Part shown: in pieces, positions 18,449-28,210 of the stretch
How the letters are laid out: each line of letters starts with the position of its first letter
Position numbering within the stretch: the stretch's first letter is position 1
Assembly: GCF_003075095.1 (NCBI RefSeq)
Contig: NZ_QCZF01000001.1
Span: forward strand, 372,001-436,000
Length of the DNA stretch: 64,000 bases
Direction of reading: 5' to 3'
Source: Blastococcus litoris
Lineage (GTDB): Bacteria > Actinomycetota > Actinomycetes > Mycobacteriales > Geodermatophilaceae
Notes under the pieces: model-generated
Databases searched by the model: none
What the model was told of the DNA's origin: nothing
What the model saw: the letters and a program-made list of their open reading frames with translations, nothing else
Made by a program: the position numbers and the translations under genes

Positions 18449-19176
18449 ACCTCTTCGACGACGCGCTGGTCTTCCTCAACGACCCGTTCAACTGGACGCG
18501 CCCGGGCGGCATCCTGGACCTGCTCGTCGAGCACCTGCGGATCTCCGCCCTCGCGGTGCTGGCGGCCATGGCGCTCGCGCTGCCCGTCGGCATCCTGCTG
18601 GGGCACGTCGGCCGTGGCGGGGCCTTCACGGTCGCCCTGTCCAACGTGTCCCGCGCGGTCCCGACCCTGGCGCTGCTCACGATCTTCGCGGTCACCCCCA
18701 TCGGCTTCGGCCCGACGGCGACCACCATCGCCCTCGCCGTCTTCGCCGTCCCGCCGATCCTCACCAACACCTACGTCGGCTTCCGCGGCGTCGACCGCGA
18801 CGTCGTCGAGGCGGCCCGGGCCATGGGCTTCGGCGAGCGGCAGGTGGCGTTCAAGGTCGAGCTCCCGCTGGCCGCCCCGCTGCTCATGACCGGCGTCCGC
18901 ACCGCCGCCGTCCAGGTGGTGGCCACCGCCACCCTCGCCGCGCTGGTGGCCGGGGGAGGCCTCGGCCGGATCATCACGCTGGGCTTCCGCCAGCAGGACT
19001 ACGGCGCCGTCCTCGCCGGCGCGCTGCTCGTCGCCGCCCTCGCCGTCCTCACCGAGCTGGTGCTCGCGGGCCTGTCCTGGGCCCTGACGCCCGGGCCCAG
19101 GAGGTTCCCGATCCCTCTCGCTCGGCAACGCTCCGTGGCCGAGCCGGAGCCCACGGCAGCGAGAATGCCGCTCTGA
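18445..19176 (+). CDS. Osmoprotectant ABC transporter permease 2 (OpuCD type)
   Basis: A 243-residue permease paralogous to its neighbour, with EAARAMGFGERQVAFKVELPLAAP as coupling loop and VAGGGLGRIITLGF near the end. About six membrane helices are predicted by hydrophobicity. GTG at 18445 overlaps the first permease stop (GTGA). The C-terminal 30 residues are hydrophilic. The two permeases, the divergent ATPase and the downstream binding protein make a complete importer for glycine betaine, carnitine, choline or similar solutes. Confidence 0.92.
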   Translation: MNLFDDALVFLNDPFNWTRPGGILDLLVEHLRISALAVLAAMALALPVGILLGHVGRGGAFTVALSNVSRAVPTLALLTIFAVTPIGFGPTATTIALAVFAVPPILTNTYVGFRGVDRDVVEAARAMGFGERQVAFKVELPLAAPLLMTGVRTAAVQVVATATLAALVAGGGLGRIITLGFRQQDYGAVLAGALLVAALAVLTELVLAGLSWALTPGPRRFPIPLARQRSVAEPEPTAARMPL

Positions 19177-19281
19177 CCCCACCGGCCAGGTCACCGGTCG
19201 GCAACGAACGCGACAAGCTGATTGCGTTGTGCGCAACCGGCGGTGTTCGATCGGGGTGCGGGAGTCCTCCCGCCAGACACG

Positions 19282-19301
19282 CGTGGCAGCCGGCTGCCAC
19301 G
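19282..19301. promoter_or_regulatory. 20-bp perfect palindrome upstream of the binding-protein gene
   Basis: CGTGGCAGCC followed directly by its complement, ending 25 bp before the ATG at 19327. A second small inverted repeat, TTGCG-N5-CGCAA, lies at 19222-19236. Together they occupy the 150-bp gap after the permease genes. An operator or mRNA hairpin that sets the level of the binding protein is plausible. Confidence 0.45.
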
Positions 19302-19326
19302 GGACACAGAAGGCGGGGCGTCAAGC

Positions 19327-20322
19327 ATGCGCGCACGCATCCGGTTCATCGCTCCACTCGCCGTCGCGGTCGCGCTGACCGCTGCCTGCGGCGAGTCGGG
19401 CTCCTCCGGCACCGGCGGTGACGCCGAAGCCAGCGGTTCGGCCTCCGGCGACGCCTGCGCCCCGGTCGCGGGGGACCAGCTCGTCGTGCTCGAGGACGAC
19501 AAGCAGCTGCAGAACGCCGACAACGTCATCCCGGCGGTGAACGCGGCCGCCGCCGCGAGCAGCCCGGCCCTGCTCGAGTCGCTGAACGCCGTCTCGGAGG
19601 TGCTCACCACCGAGGACCTCATCGAGATGAACGCCGCCGTCGACGTGGAGCGGCAGCCCGTCGAGGAGGTGGTCGCCTCCTACGTCGCCGACAACGGCCT
19701 GGACTCCGGCGTCAGCGGCGGCAGCGGTCCCGTGGTCGTCGGCGCGGCCGACTTCAGCGAGTCGCAGGTGCTGGCCACCCTCTACGCCGACGTCCTGACC
19801 GCCGCGGGCTTCGACGCCAGCGTGCAGACCGTGGGCAACCGGGAGCTCTACCTCCCGGCCCTGGAGCGCGGCGAGATCCAGGCGTTCCCGGAGTACCTGG
19901 CCACGGTGACCGAGTTCATCGAGGGCGACGACTCCACCGAGGTGGCCTCCGGCGACGTCGACGAGACCGTTGCGGCGCTGACGCCGCTGGCCGAGGGCGT
20001 CGGCCTGGTGTTCGGCGAGCCGGCCGAGGCGGCGGACCAGAACGCGTTCGCGGTCACCCAGGAGTTCGCCGACGAGCTCGGCGTCACCACGCTCTCCGAG
20101 CTGGCCGACGCCTGCGGCGACGGATCGCTGACCCTCGGTGGGCCGGGCGAGTGCCCGACCCGGCCGGCGTGCCAGCCGGGGCTCGAGGAGACCTACGGCC
20201 TCGAGTTCGCGAGCTTCCAGGAGTACGACGCCGGAGGGCCGCTGACCAAGGCCGCGATCCAGCAGGGCGAGGTCGCGATCGGCCTGGTCTTCAGCTCCGA
20301 CGGCGCCCTCGCCCAAGGCTGA
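19327..20322 (+). CDS. Osmoprotectant ABC transporter binding protein, apparently circularly permuted
   Basis: A 331-residue lipoprotein: signal MRARIRFIAPLAVAVALTAAC with lipobox cysteine C21. It is an OpuAC/ProX-type receptor for glycine betaine-like solutes, but the segments are in unusual order. Residues 50-125 (DQLVVLEDDKQLQ, NVIPAVN, LLESLNAVSEVLTTEDLIEMN) match what is normally the C-terminal end of the domain. Residues 135-331 (VVVGAADFSESQVLATLYADVL ... GPLTKAAIQQGEVAIGLVFSSDGALAQG) match the normal start and middle. The stop comes exactly where the LVVLEDDK segment would usually follow. This could be a circular permutation, or a tandem duplication trimmed at both ends. Cysteines at 263, 276 and 282 are extra. 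Position after the permeases supports the role. Confidence 0.85.
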   Translation: MRARIRFIAPLAVAVALTAACGESGSSGTGGDAEASGSASGDACAPVAGDQLVVLEDDKQLQNADNVIPAVNAAAAASSPALLESLNAVSEVLTTEDLIEMNAAVDVERQPVEEVVASYVADNGLDSGVSGGSGPVVVGAADFSESQVLATLYADVLTAAGFDASVQTVGNRELYLPALERGEIQAFPEYLATVTEFIEGDDSTEVASGDVDETVAALTPLAEGVGLVFGEPAEAADQNAFAVTQEFADELGVTTLSELADACGDGSLTLGGPGECPTRPACQPGLEETYGLEFASFQEYDAGGPLTKAAIQQGEVAIGLVFSSDGALAQG

Positions 20323-20331
20323 CGCTCGTCC

Positions 20332-20940
20332 TCAGTACCAGGCGCCGCCGGGGGGCAGTTGCTCCCCGGCGGCGACCGGCGTCGCCGACCGGTTCCCCTC
20401 GGGAGCCAGCGGGCACGTCCAGCGCGGGTCGTAGGCGCACGACGGGTGGTAGGCGAAGTTGAGGTCGACGACCAGCCGCGAGCCGGCACCGCCCAGGTCG
20501 GCCCCCTTGACGGTGTCGAGCAGGTAGCGCCCGCCGCCGTAGGTGCTGCTCCCGGCGGTGCCGTCGCGCAGCGGCAGGAACACCCCGCCGCCGTAGCTGT
20601 CCAGCCACCAGACGTCGAGCCGTCCGACGGCGCCGAGCTCGACGGTGCCGATGCGCTCGAACGGGACGACGCCGTCCGAGGCCGTCGGGATCTCCAGCCG
20701 GGCGGGCTCCGCGGGCTCCACGACCGGCTCGAACCGCAGCGACGGGTCGTAGCCGGCGAAGGGGAGACCGCCGAACGCGGCACGCGCCGCCTCGCCGAGC
20801 GGGGAGTCGGGGTGCGCGGCGAACAGCTCGTCGCGGCCGTCCCGCCAGGTCCGCCAGCCGGTCTCCGGGTCGGTCGCGGCTCGTGCGGCGGCGTACAGCG
20901 CGGCGACCTGGCGGCGCCAGTCGAGCAGGGTGAGGGTCAC
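20332..20940 (-). CDS. DUF1684 domain protein
   Basis: A 202-residue protein of the DUF1684 family. Its hallmark is the C-terminal stretch YGGGRYLLDTVKGADLG, LVVDLNFAYHPSCAYDPRWTCPLAP and ENR-like GNRSATPV. The N-terminal WRRQVAALYAAAR and FAAHPDSPLG also fit. No signal peptide or membrane helix is present. The biochemical role of the family is not known to me. It converges on the binding-protein gene (10-bp gap), and its start (GTG, 20940) faces the DUF6779 gene. Confidence 0.85.
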   Translation of the reverse strand: MTLTLLDWRRQVAALYAAARAATDPETGWRTWRDGRDELFAAHPDSPLGEAARAAFGGLPFAGYDPSLRFEPVVEPAEPARLEIPTASDGVVPFERIGTVELGAVGRLDVWWLDSYGGGVFLPLRDGTAGSSTYGGGRYLLDTVKGADLGGAGSRLVVDLNFAYHPSCAYDPRWTCPLAPEGNRSATPVAAGEQLPPGGAWY

Positions 20941-21032
20941 CGCGCCACTGTCGCAGCCGCTGTCAGCGACAGCTCGGTCACGACGCGGATTCCTGCCCGG
21001 AGGTCGGCGCGTTCCGCCGCTACGCTGGGGTC

Positions 21033-22547
21033 ATGCCCCTCCGCGAGGACGACGTCGCTCCTCGCACAGGCGTCCCCGGGCGGCGCACCCTGCTGCAGGC
21101 CGGCGGCCTCGTCCTGGCGGTCGCGGCGACCCTCACCGTCTTCCTCACCGACAACCCGCAGCTGCTGCGGCTGGCCGTCGTCGGTGTGGCCTGGGCGTTC
21201 GTGCTGGCCACGGTCGCCGCCGGCCGCCGGTCCACCGACGAGGCCACCGCCCAGGCGCGCGAGGCGGAGCTGCGCCGGGCCTACGAGTACGAGCTCGACC
21301 GCGAGGTCGCGGCGCGCCGCGAGTACGAGCTGGAGCTCGAGACCGAGCTGCGGCGCGAGGCCGAGGAATCGATGCGCGCCGAGCTCGACGCGCTGCGCGG
21401 GGACCTCGCGGGCCTCACCGAGCTCCGGGACGAGGTCGCCCGCGTCACCGAGCTGCGCGCCGACATCGCGGCGTTGTCCGCCCTGCGCGACGAGGTGGCC
21501 CGCGTCGCAGCCCTCCGGGACGACGTCGCCGAGCTGACCTCGCTGCGCAGGGAGATCGGGCAGCTCGCCGACCTGCGCGACGACATGGGCCGGCTGCGCC
21601 AGGAGCTCACCGAGCAGCTCTCGAGCGAGATGCTGATCGAGCGCATCGTCATGCGCACCCAGGCCAGCCGGCTCGGCACCGAACTGGCCGACGCCCCCGG
21701 CCGGGCGCTCGACGCCGCCACCCGCTGGACCGAGGACGCCGCTCCGCGCGAGCTGACCGGTGGCTGGCCGGCCGTCCGCCTCGACGAGCCGCGCGAGACC
21801 CGGCAGTTCGAGCAGGTGCGGGTCGAGCGCACCGCCCGCCCCCCGCTGCCCCCGCCGCCCGTCCCGCCCGTCGCGCGGCCGGTGCCCTCGCCGTCCTGGC
21901 GGCCGAGCTGGGAGTCCGAGCCGGAGCCGCCGCGCAGCTGGGAGACCCCGTCCACGGCCTCCTGGGAGTCGCAGGCCCCCGCGTGGGAGGCGCCGGCAGC
22001 CCCGGCGTGGGAGCCGGCCCGCACGGAGGAGCGGTGGTCCCCGTCGCTGGAGGACCGCTGGGCACCCTCGGCCCCCGCCGCGGAGAGCCACGAGGACACG
22101 CCCCTGTGGTCGGCGACCGCGCACGACACCGGGGAGAGCGCCCGGTCGGTCGCGCCGCCTGCAGCCGACCCGCCCTCCCCGCTGGAGTGGCTCGCGGCCC
22201 GCTCGCTGATCGACGCCGAGCCCACGTCCTTCCGGCCGGAGGTCCCGCCCCGCCGTCGCCGCGGGGACGAGGCGCCGGTCGACCTCGCCGCGGCCGCCAC
22301 GACGCAGCGGCCGGCGGTCCGCGCGAACCCGCCGATCCGCGTCGACGACCGCGGCGCCTACCGGGTGGCCGTGCCCGAGGAGCGCCCGGCGGAACGGCCC
22401 GGTCCGGCGCCGTCGCAGGAGAAGAGGCTGGCCGACATCCTGGCCGAGAACGGGGTGAGCCCCAGCACCGGCGGACGGCGGCGGCGCCGCTACCGCGACG
22501 ACGACGAGCCGGACGACGTCCTGGCCCGGGTGCTGCGCGACAGCTGA
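21033..22547 (+). CDS. DUF6779-type membrane protein with coiled coil and disordered tail
   Basis: A 504-residue protein in the place of mycobacterial Rv3604c. Two membrane helices (about 26-40 and 47-64) are followed by a charged coiled coil (about 70-215). Within this, residues 120-189 are seven tandem ten-residue repeats of the form xLRxDhxxLx. MLIERIVMRTQASRLG follows, then a long Pro/Glu/Trp-rich disordered region with repeated SWE/AWE segments. A conserved-looking basic end (RLADILAENGVSPSTGGRRRRRYRDDDE) closes the protein. ATG at 21033. It probably has a structural or scaffolding role at the membrane; that is inference. The stop lies in a 14-bp palindrome shared with the convergent SDR gene. 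Confidence 0.8.
   Translation: MPLREDDVAPRTGVPGRRTLLQAGGLVLAVAATLTVFLTDNPQLLRLAVVGVAWAFVLATVAAGRRSTDEATAQAREAELRRAYEYELDREVAARREYELELETELRREAEESMRAELDALRGDLAGLTELRDEVARVTELRADIAALSALRDEVARVAALRDDVAELTSLRREIGQLADLRDDMGRLRQELTEQLSSEMLIERIVMRTQASRLGTELADAPGRALDAATRWTEDAAPRELTGGWPAVRLDEPRETRQFEQVRVERTARPPLPPPPVPPVARPVPSPSWRPSWESEPEPPRSWETPSTASWESQAPAWEAPAAPAWEPARTEERWSPSLEDRWAPSAPAAESHEDTPLWSATAHDTGESARSVAPPAADPPSPLEWLAARSLIDAEPTSFRPEVPPRRRRGDEAPVDLAAAATTQRPAVRANPPIRVDDRGAYRVAVPEERPAERPGPAPSQEKRLADILAENGVSPSTGGRRRRRYRDDDEPDDVLARVLRDS
21390..21599 (+). repeat. Seven tandem 30-bp units encoding decapeptide repeats
   Basis: Codons 120-189 of the DUF6779 gene read as ALRGDLAGLT, ELRDEVARVT, ELRADIAALS, ALRDEVARVA, ALRDDVAELT, SLRREIGQLA, DLRDDMGRLR. 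Every unit is exactly ten residues. The DNA units are similar but not identical, so selection at the protein level is likely. Confidence 0.9.
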
Positions 22548-22551
22548 GCGC

Positions 22552-23301
22552 TCAGCGCCCGCGGGAGAGCCGGCCGCCGTCGAGCACGAGCGTCTGGCCG
22601 GTCACCCAGCCGGCGCCGTCCCCGAGCAGGTAGGCGGCGGCCTCGCCGACGTCCTCCGGCACCCCCAGCCGGCCGGCCGGGTACTCGGCTGCGACCTCGT
22701 CCTCCCGGCCCTCGTACAGGGCGCCGGCGAACCGCGTCTTCACGACCGCCGGCGCCACCGCGTTCACCCGCACGGTGGGGCCGAGCTCGACGGCCAGCTG
22801 CGTGGTCAGGTTGATCACCGCCGCCTTGCTCACGCCGTAGGCGCCGATGTTCTCCGACGACCGGAGGCCGGCCACCGAGGCGACGAACAGCACGGAGCCG
22901 CCGTGCTGGGCCATCCACGCCTTCCAGGCCTCCTGCACCAGACCCAGCGAGGACACCACGTTGGTGTCCAGGATCTTCCGGAAGGCGTCGAGGTCGAGGT
23001 CGGTCATCGGGCCGTAGACGGGGTTGACGCCCACGTTGCCCACCAGCATGTCCAGGCTGCCGAAGGTCTCGACCGCGGTGCGCACCGCCTCGGCGCGGTG
23101 CGCGGCGTCCGCCGCGTGGCCGGCCACGGCGACGGCGACCTCGGGGCCGCCCAGGGTCGCCACCGCCTCGGCCAGCGCGTCCGGCTTCCGGGCGGTCACC
23201 ACGACGCGGGCGCCGCGGTCGACCAGGCTCTGCGCGATCGCCAACCCGATGCCACGGCTCCCGCCGGTGACCAGGGCGGTCCGCCCGTCCATCGTGCCCA
23301 C
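22552..23301 (-). CDS. SDR-family oxidoreductase
   Basis: A 249-residue short-chain dehydrogenase/reductase. TALVTGGSRGIGLAIA is the NAD(P)-binding TGxxxGxG motif and LVGNVGVNPVYG corresponds to the NNAG region. The catalytic set is the serine in VASVAGL and YGVSKAA for Tyr and Lys. The C-terminal AAYLLGDGAGWVTGQTLVLDGG is standard. GTG at 23301 has GGAG six bases upstream and is preferred over ATG at 23292. The preference is probably NADP(H), because of the early VVTARKP arginine. The substrate is unknown. Confidence 0.9.
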   Translation of the reverse strand: MGTMDGRTALVTGGSRGIGLAIAQSLVDRGARVVVTARKPDALAEAVATLGGPEVAVAVAGHAADAAHRAEAVRTAVETFGSLDMLVGNVGVNPVYGPMTDLDLDAFRKILDTNVVSSLGLVQEAWKAWMAQHGGSVLFVASVAGLRSSENIGAYGVSKAAVINLTTQLAVELGPTVRVNAVAPAVVKTRFAGALYEGREDEVAAEYPAGRLGVPEDVGEAAAYLLGDGAGWVTGQTLVLDGGRLSRGR

Positions 23302-23582
23302 GCCGTTCTCCTGTCCCTCGGTGCGCTGACGCGCCCACGCTAGGCAGGCCGCGGACCACCCGTCCGGGTACCCCCGTGAGGCATGACACAGGCCGCTGGC
23401 GTTGCGAGGCACCGGAACCGGTCACACACTCGCCATCGGCGATCTCTCCGCGCGACACAGCCGGTTGCAGCGGGGGACGTCACCAGCACCGCCGCACCAC
23501 CCGCACGACACCTGAGCGGCCTCCAACGGTGGGGGCCACCGACGTCCGGTACCCGCGAGGGACTGGAACGAGAGGGTGCACG

Positions 23583-24527
23583 ATGCCTGCTTCCCGCAGG
23601 ACCCGTCAGGCTGCCGGCCTCGCGCCCGCGGCCGCAGCGCCCGCCCGCCTCCGCGTGGGCGTCATCGGCGCCGGCCGGGTCGGCGCCGTCATCGGCGCCG
23701 CGCTCGCCGATGCGGGCCACGACGTGGTCGCCGCCTCCGGTCTCTCCGCCGCCTCCGCCGAGCGGGCAGCCCGCCTGCTGCCCGGCGTCCCGCTCGTGCC
23801 CGCCGACGAGGTGGTGGCCGCCTCCGACCTCGTCGTGCTGGCCGTCCCCGACGACACGCTCGCCGGTCTGGTGTCCGGGCTGGCCGGGACCGGCGCGTGG
23901 CGGGCCGGCCAGCTCACCTTCCACACGTCCGGAGCGCACGGTCTCGCCGTCCTCGCGCCCGCCGAGCAGGCCGGCGTCCTGCCGCTCGCGCTGCACCCCG
24001 CCATGACCTTCTCCGGCGCCCCCGAGGACGCCGACCGGCTGGTGGGTGCCCCCTTCGCCGTCACCAGCCGGCCGGAGTACCGCGCCGTCGCCGAGACCCT
24101 GGTCCTGGAGATGGGCGGCGAGCCGTTCTTCGTCGCCGAGGACGACCGGCGGCTCTACCACGCCGCGCTGGTCACCGGCGCCAACCACCTGGTCACCCTC
24201 GTCGCCGAGGCCGCCGACCTGCTGCGCTCGGCGGGTGTGGGCGACCCGGCCCGAGTCCTGCAGCCGCTGCTCACCGCGGCGCTCGACAACGGCCTGCGCC
24301 GGGGCGACCGGGGCCTGACCGGTCCGGTCAGCCGCGGGGACGTCGGCACCGTCCGCGACCACCTCGAGACGCTCGCCGAGCGGGCGCCGGACTCGGTGGC
24401 CGCGTACGTCGCCATGGCCCACCGCACCACCGAGCGTGCCCTGGCCTCCGGCCGGCTCAAGCAGCACGAGGGCGCCCCGCTGCTCGACCTCCTCGGCGAG
24501 GCGCGCGACGAGGCGGGCTCCCGGTGA
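23583..24527 (+). CDS. Rossmann-like and DUF2520 domain protein
   Basis: A 314-residue protein with an N-terminal dinucleotide-binding fold ([22 protein letters not shown]) resembling ketopantoate or pyrroline-carboxylate reductases. A C-terminal DUF2520 helical domain follows ([39 protein letters not shown]). It lies directly before panC and overlaps it by 4 bp. It has been suggested to supply a ketopantoate-reductase-like step where panE is missing, but that is inference from position. ATG at 23583 follows AGAGGG. The 281 bp upstream hold no feature I can name. Confidence 0.88.
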   Translation: MPASRRTRQAAGLAPAAAAPARLRVGVIGAGRVGAVIGAALADAGHDVVAASGLSAASAERAARLLPGVPLVPADEVVAASDLVVLAVPDDTLAGLVSGLAGTGAWRAGQLTFHTSGAHGLAVLAPAEQAGVLPLALHPAMTFSGAPEDADRLVGAPFAVTSRPEYRAVAETLVLEMGGEPFFVAEDDRRLYHAALVTGANHLVTLVAEAADLLRSAGVGDPARVLQPLLTAALDNGLRRGDRGLTGPVSRGDVGTVRDHLETLAERAPDSVAAYVAMAHRTTERALASGRLKQHEGAPLLDLLGEARDEAGSR

Positions 24528-25381
24528 CCACGGTGGCCACGACCCCCGCCGTCGCCGAGACCGTCGCCGAGCTCCGCGGCCTCCTCGCGGACCTGCCGGG
24601 TCCCGTCGCGCTGGTCCCGACGATGGGTGCGCTGCACGAGGGGCACCGGACGTTGGTCCGTGCCGCCCGCGAGCGCGCGGCCACCGTCGTCGTCTCAGTC
24701 TTCGTCAACCCGACGCAGTTCGGGCCGGGCGAGGACTTCGACCGCTACCCGCGCACCTGGGACGCCGACCTCGCGGCGCTCGCGGAGGAAGGCGCCGACG
24801 TGGTCTTCCACCCGCCGGTCGAGGAGGTCTACCCGCCGCACGCGGTGGGCGTGACCGTCGACCCGGGGGAGCTCGGTTCGGTGCTCGAGGGCGCGATCCG
24901 CCCGGGGCACTTCGCCGGCGTCCTCACCGTCGTCGCCAAGCTCTTCGGCCTGGCCCGGCCCGACACCGCCTTCTTCGGCGAGAAGGACTACCAGCAGCTG
25001 ACGCTCATCCGGGCGATGGCCCGCGAGCTGGCGCTGCCCGTGGAGGTGGTCGGCGTCCCGACCGTCCGCGAGGACGACGGCCTGGCGCTGTCCAGCCGCA
25101 ACCGTTACCTCGACGCCGACCAGCGGGCGGCGGCCCGCACCGTCTCGGCAGCCCTGCGCGCGGGAGCCGCGGCCGGGGCGCGGGGTGCCGACGCCGTCCT
25201 GGCCGCCGCCCGGGCGGTGCTCGACGCCGAGCCCGCGCTGCTCCAGGACTACCTCGAACTCACCGATACCGATCTGGGACCGGCACCCGCTGCCGGCCCG
25301 GCCCGCCTGCTGGTCGCGGTCCGCGCCGGCACCACCCGACTCCTCGACAACATCGCGATCGACCTGGGAGAGCTCCGATGA
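24524..25381 (+). CDS. panC: Pantothenate synthetase
   Basis: A 285-residue ATP-dependent ligase that joins pantoate and beta-alanine. [19 protein letters not shown] contains the HIGH-like motif [48 protein letters not shown] and [12 protein letters not shown] are conserved substrate-binding blocks. GTG at 24524 overlaps the DUF2520 stop, and its TGA overlaps panD. Together with panD downstream, it makes the last two components of pantothenate synthesis. Confidence 0.96.
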   Translation: MTTVATTPAVAETVAELRGLLADLPGPVALVPTMGALHEGHRTLVRAARERAATVVVSVFVNPTQFGPGEDFDRYPRTWDADLAALAEEGADVVFHPPVEEVYPPHAVGVTVDPGELGSVLEGAIRPGHFAGVLTVVAKLFGLARPDTAFFGEKDYQQLTLIRAMARELALPVEVVGVPTVREDDGLALSSRNRYLDADQRAAARTVSAALRAGAAAGARGADAVLAAARAVLDAEPALLQDYLELTDTDLGPAPAAGPARLLVAVRAGTTRLLDNIAIDLGELR

Positions 25382-25803
25382 TGCGCACGATGCTCAAGTC
25401 CAAGATCCACCGTGCCACGGTCACCCAGGCCGACCTGCACTACGTGGGGTCGGTGACCATCGACGAGGACCTCCTCGACGCCGCCGACCTGCTCCCCGGG
25501 GAGCAGGTCGCGATCGTCGACATCACCAACGGCGCCCGCCTGGAGACCTACGTGATCCCCGGCGAGCGCGGCAGCGGGGTCATCGGGATCAACGGTGCCG
25601 CCGCGCACCTGGTCCACCCCGGCGACATGGTGATCATGATCAGCTACGGCGTGATGGACGAGACCGAGGCCAAGAGCTACATCCCGAAGGTCGTCCACGT
25701 CGACGGCGCCAACCGCATCGTCGAGCTGGGCGGGGACCCCTCGGCCCCCGTGCCCGGCGCCGAGGACCAGCGGCGCAGCGACCTGGGCGTGCCCGTCCGG
25801 TGA
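25378..25803 (+). CDS. panD: Aspartate 1-decarboxylase proenzyme
   Basis: A 141-residue pyruvoyl enzyme that makes beta-alanine from aspartate. Self-cleavage occurs between G24 and S25 in [10 protein letters not shown], with S25 becoming the pyruvoyl group; the position matches E. coli PanD exactly. [28 protein letters not shown] is typical. ATG at 25378 overlaps panC by 4 bp and the stop overlaps coaX by 4 bp. The tail after VDGANRIVE is a little longer than in E. coli, as usual in actinobacteria. Confidence 0.96.
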   Translation: MMRTMLKSKIHRATVTQADLHYVGSVTIDEDLLDAADLLPGEQVAIVDITNGARLETYVIPGERGSGVIGINGAAAHLVHPGDMVIMISYGVMDETEAKSYIPKVVHVDGANRIVELGGDPSAPVPGAEDQRRSDLGVPVR

Positions 25804-26588
25804 CGCTGCTGACGGTCGACGTCGGCAACAGCCAGACCGTCCTCGCCACGTTCGAGGGGGAGCAGCGCATCGGCTGCTGGCGGGTGACGACGTCCCCCCG
25901 CGCCACGGCCGACGAGCTGCGGATGCTGTGGCGCGGCCTGCTCCGCGACACCCAGGTGACCGGGGTCGCGGCCTGTTCCACCGTGCCGGCGCTGCTGCCG
26001 TCGCTGCGGCAGCTGCTGGCCTCCCTCGAGGTGCCGGTGGTCCTCATCGGCCCGGGGGTGAAGACCGGCGTGCCGCTGCACGTCGACAACCCCCGGGAGG
26101 TCGGTGCCGACCGCGTCGTCACCGCCCTGGCCGCGCACGAGCTGTTCGGCCGCCGCCCCGACGGGCGCGGGCGTCCGGTCGTCGTCGTCGACTTCGGCAC
26201 GTCGACCAACGTGGACGCCGTCGGCCCGGACGGGCAGTTCCTGGGCGGCGCGCTGGCGCCGGGGCTGGAGGTCAGCCTCGACGCCCTGGCCAACCGGGCC
26301 GCCCAGCTGCGGTCGGTGGAGCTCACCGTGCCGACGCAGGCGATCGGCAAGAACACCGTGGCGGCGCTGCAGTCAGGTGTCGTGCTCGGCTTCGCGGGGC
26401 TCGTGGACGGTCTGGTGGACCGGATCGCGACCGAGCTGGTCGCGCAGTTCGGCGCCGCGCCGGTCGTCGTCGCCACCGGTGGGCTGGCCCCGCTCGTCGT
26501 CGACAGCTGCCGCTCGATCGCCGAGCGGGAGCCCGACCTCACGGTGCACGGCCTGCGGCTGGCCTTCGAGCGCCACCAGGCCAGGTAG
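25800..26588 (+). CDS. coaX: Type III pantothenate kinase
   Basis: A 262-residue enzyme that phosphorylates pantothenate in the first step of CoA synthesis. The ASKHA fold is shown by [11 protein letters not shown] (catalytic D7), [20 protein letters not shown] and [36 protein letters not shown] and [16 protein letters not shown] are also conserved. Type III enzymes are not feedback-inhibited by CoA and need a monovalent cation. GTG at 25800 overlaps panD, so panC-panD-coaX are coupled. Confidence 0.95.
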   Translation: MTLLTVDVGNSQTVLATFEGEQRIGCWRVTTSPRATADELRMLWRGLLRDTQVTGVAACSTVPALLPSLRQLLASLEVPVVLIGPGVKTGVPLHVDNPREVGADRVVTALAAHELFGRRPDGRGRPVVVVDFGTSTNVDAVGPDGQFLGGALAPGLEVSLDALANRAAQLRSVELTVPTQAIGKNTVAALQSGVVLGFAGLVDGLVDRIATELVAQFGAAPVVVATGGLAPLVVDSCRSIAEREPDLTVHGLRLAFERHQAR

Positions 26589-26623
26589 GTCCCCGCCGTC
26601 CGCCGTCCGTAGGCTCTCGGTCC

Positions 26624-28138
26624 GTGAGCGACGGACCCATCGGCGACGACGGCGGCAGCGACGAGCTCCCTGAGCAGATGCGGGTGCGCCGCGCGAAGCT
26701 CGACCGCCTGCGCGAGAGCGGGATCGACCCGTACCCGGTCTCCGTCCCGCGCACCACGACGCTGGCCGCCGTCCGCGCTGCCCACCCCGACCTCGAGCCG
26801 GACACGATGACCGGCGAGACCGTCGGCATCACCGGCCGGGTCATCTTCTTCCGCAACACCGGCAAGCTCTGCTTCGCGACGTTGCGCGAGGGCGATTCCG
26901 AGCTGCAGGTCATGCTCTCCCGCGACCGGGTGGGGGAGGACTCGCTCGCGGCCTGGAAGGCCGACGTCGACCTCGGCGACCACGTGCTGGTCACCGGCGA
27001 GGTGGGGACGTCGCGGCGCGGCGAGCTGTCGGTGTTCGCCGACTCGTGGCAGCTGACCTCCAAGTCGCTGCGACCGCTGCCGGTGGCGCACAAGCCCATG
27101 AGCGAGGAACTCCGGGTCCGCCGCCGGTACGTGGACCTCATCGTCCGCGACGAGGCCCGGCGCACCGTGCGACAGCGGGCGACCGTGATGTCCACGCTGC
27201 GCGCCGGGCTGGCGTCCCGGGGGTTCCTCGAGGTCGAGACGCCGATGCTGCAGACGGTGCACGGTGGCGCGGCGGCCCGTCCCTTCCGGACGCACATGAA
27301 TGCGTTCGACCTCGACCTGTACCTGCGCATCGCGCCCGAGCTGTTCCTCAAGCGCTGCATCGTGGGCGGCCTCGACCGGGTGTTCGAGATCAACCGGAAC
27401 TTCCGGAACGAGGGCGCGGACAGCTCCCACTCTCCCGAGTTCGCGATGCTCGAGACCTACCAGGCGTACGCCGACTACCAGGTGATGGCGACGCTCACCC
27501 GCGAGCTGATCCAGGAGTGCTCGCAGGCGCTGTTCGGGGACCACGTGGCCCGCCACCACGACGGCACCGAGATCGACCTGTCGGGGGAGTGGCCGCAGGT
27601 GCCGCTCTACTCCGTCGTCTCCGACGCCGTCGGCCGGCCGGTCACCCCGGAGACGCCGGTCGAGGAGCTTCGGGCGATCGCGGAGCGACACGACGTCGGC
27701 GTGGACCCGGCCTGGCTCCCGGGCAAGGTCGTGGAGGAGCTGTTCGAGGCGCTGGTGCAGCACACGCTGCAGGCCCCCACGTTCGTCATCGACTACCCGC
27801 TGGACACCTCGCCGCTGACCCGGGCGCACCGGTCCCGGCCCGGCGTCGCCGAGAAGTGGGACCTCTACATCGGCGGGATCGAGCGGGCGACGGCCTACTC
27901 CGAGCTCGTCGACCCGGTCGTGCAGCGCGAGCGCTTCACCGCCCAGGCGGCGCTCGCCGCGGCCGGCGACCCCGAGGCCATGGCCCTCGACGAGGACTTC
28001 CTCGAGGCGCTCGAGTACGGAATGCCCCCCACCGGCGGTATGGGCATGGGTATGGACCGCTTGATGATGACGCTCACCGGTCTCGGAATCCGGGAGACCA
28101 TCCTGTTCCCGCTCGTCCGGCCTATTTCCTCCCAGTGA
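26624..28138 (+). CDS. lysS: Lysyl-tRNA synthetase, class II
   Basis: A 504-residue class II enzyme charging tRNA-Lys. The N-terminal OB-fold domain (about 60-165) includes [24 protein letters not shown]. The catalytic core has motif 1 around [10 protein letters not shown], motif 2 around [21 protein letters not shown], and motif 3 in [14 protein letters not shown] at 26624 lies 35 bp after coaX, so lysS may be co-transcribed with the CoA genes, as in mycobacteria. Confidence 0.96.
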   Translation: MSDGPIGDDGGSDELPEQMRVRRAKLDRLRESGIDPYPVSVPRTTTLAAVRAAHPDLEPDTMTGETVGITGRVIFFRNTGKLCFATLREGDSELQVMLSRDRVGEDSLAAWKADVDLGDHVLVTGEVGTSRRGELSVFADSWQLTSKSLRPLPVAHKPMSEELRVRRRYVDLIVRDEARRTVRQRATVMSTLRAGLASRGFLEVETPMLQTVHGGAAARPFRTHMNAFDLDLYLRIAPELFLKRCIVGGLDRVFEINRNFRNEGADSSHSPEFAMLETYQAYADYQVMATLTRELIQECSQALFGDHVARHHDGTEIDLSGEWPQVPLYSVVSDAVGRPVTPETPVEELRAIAERHDVGVDPAWLPGKVVEELFEALVQHTLQAPTFVIDYPLDTSPLTRAHRSRPGVAEKWDLYIGGIERATAYSELVDPVVQRERFTAQAALAAAGDPEAMALDEDFLEALEYGMPPTGGMGMGMDRLMMTLTGLGIRETILFPLVRPISSQ

Positions 28139-28210
28139 AACCACTGCGCGCTTTTCAGTAGAACCGCTGCGGTCCGTTTCACCACTTCGAGAGCGTCGAG
28201 TGGGAGTGCA

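Noticed and set aside
16542-20322. Horizontal transfer of the OpuC cassette
   Set aside because: Base composition and codon use look like the neighbours, and no mobile element borders it. An old insertion relative to the mycobacterial order remains possible.
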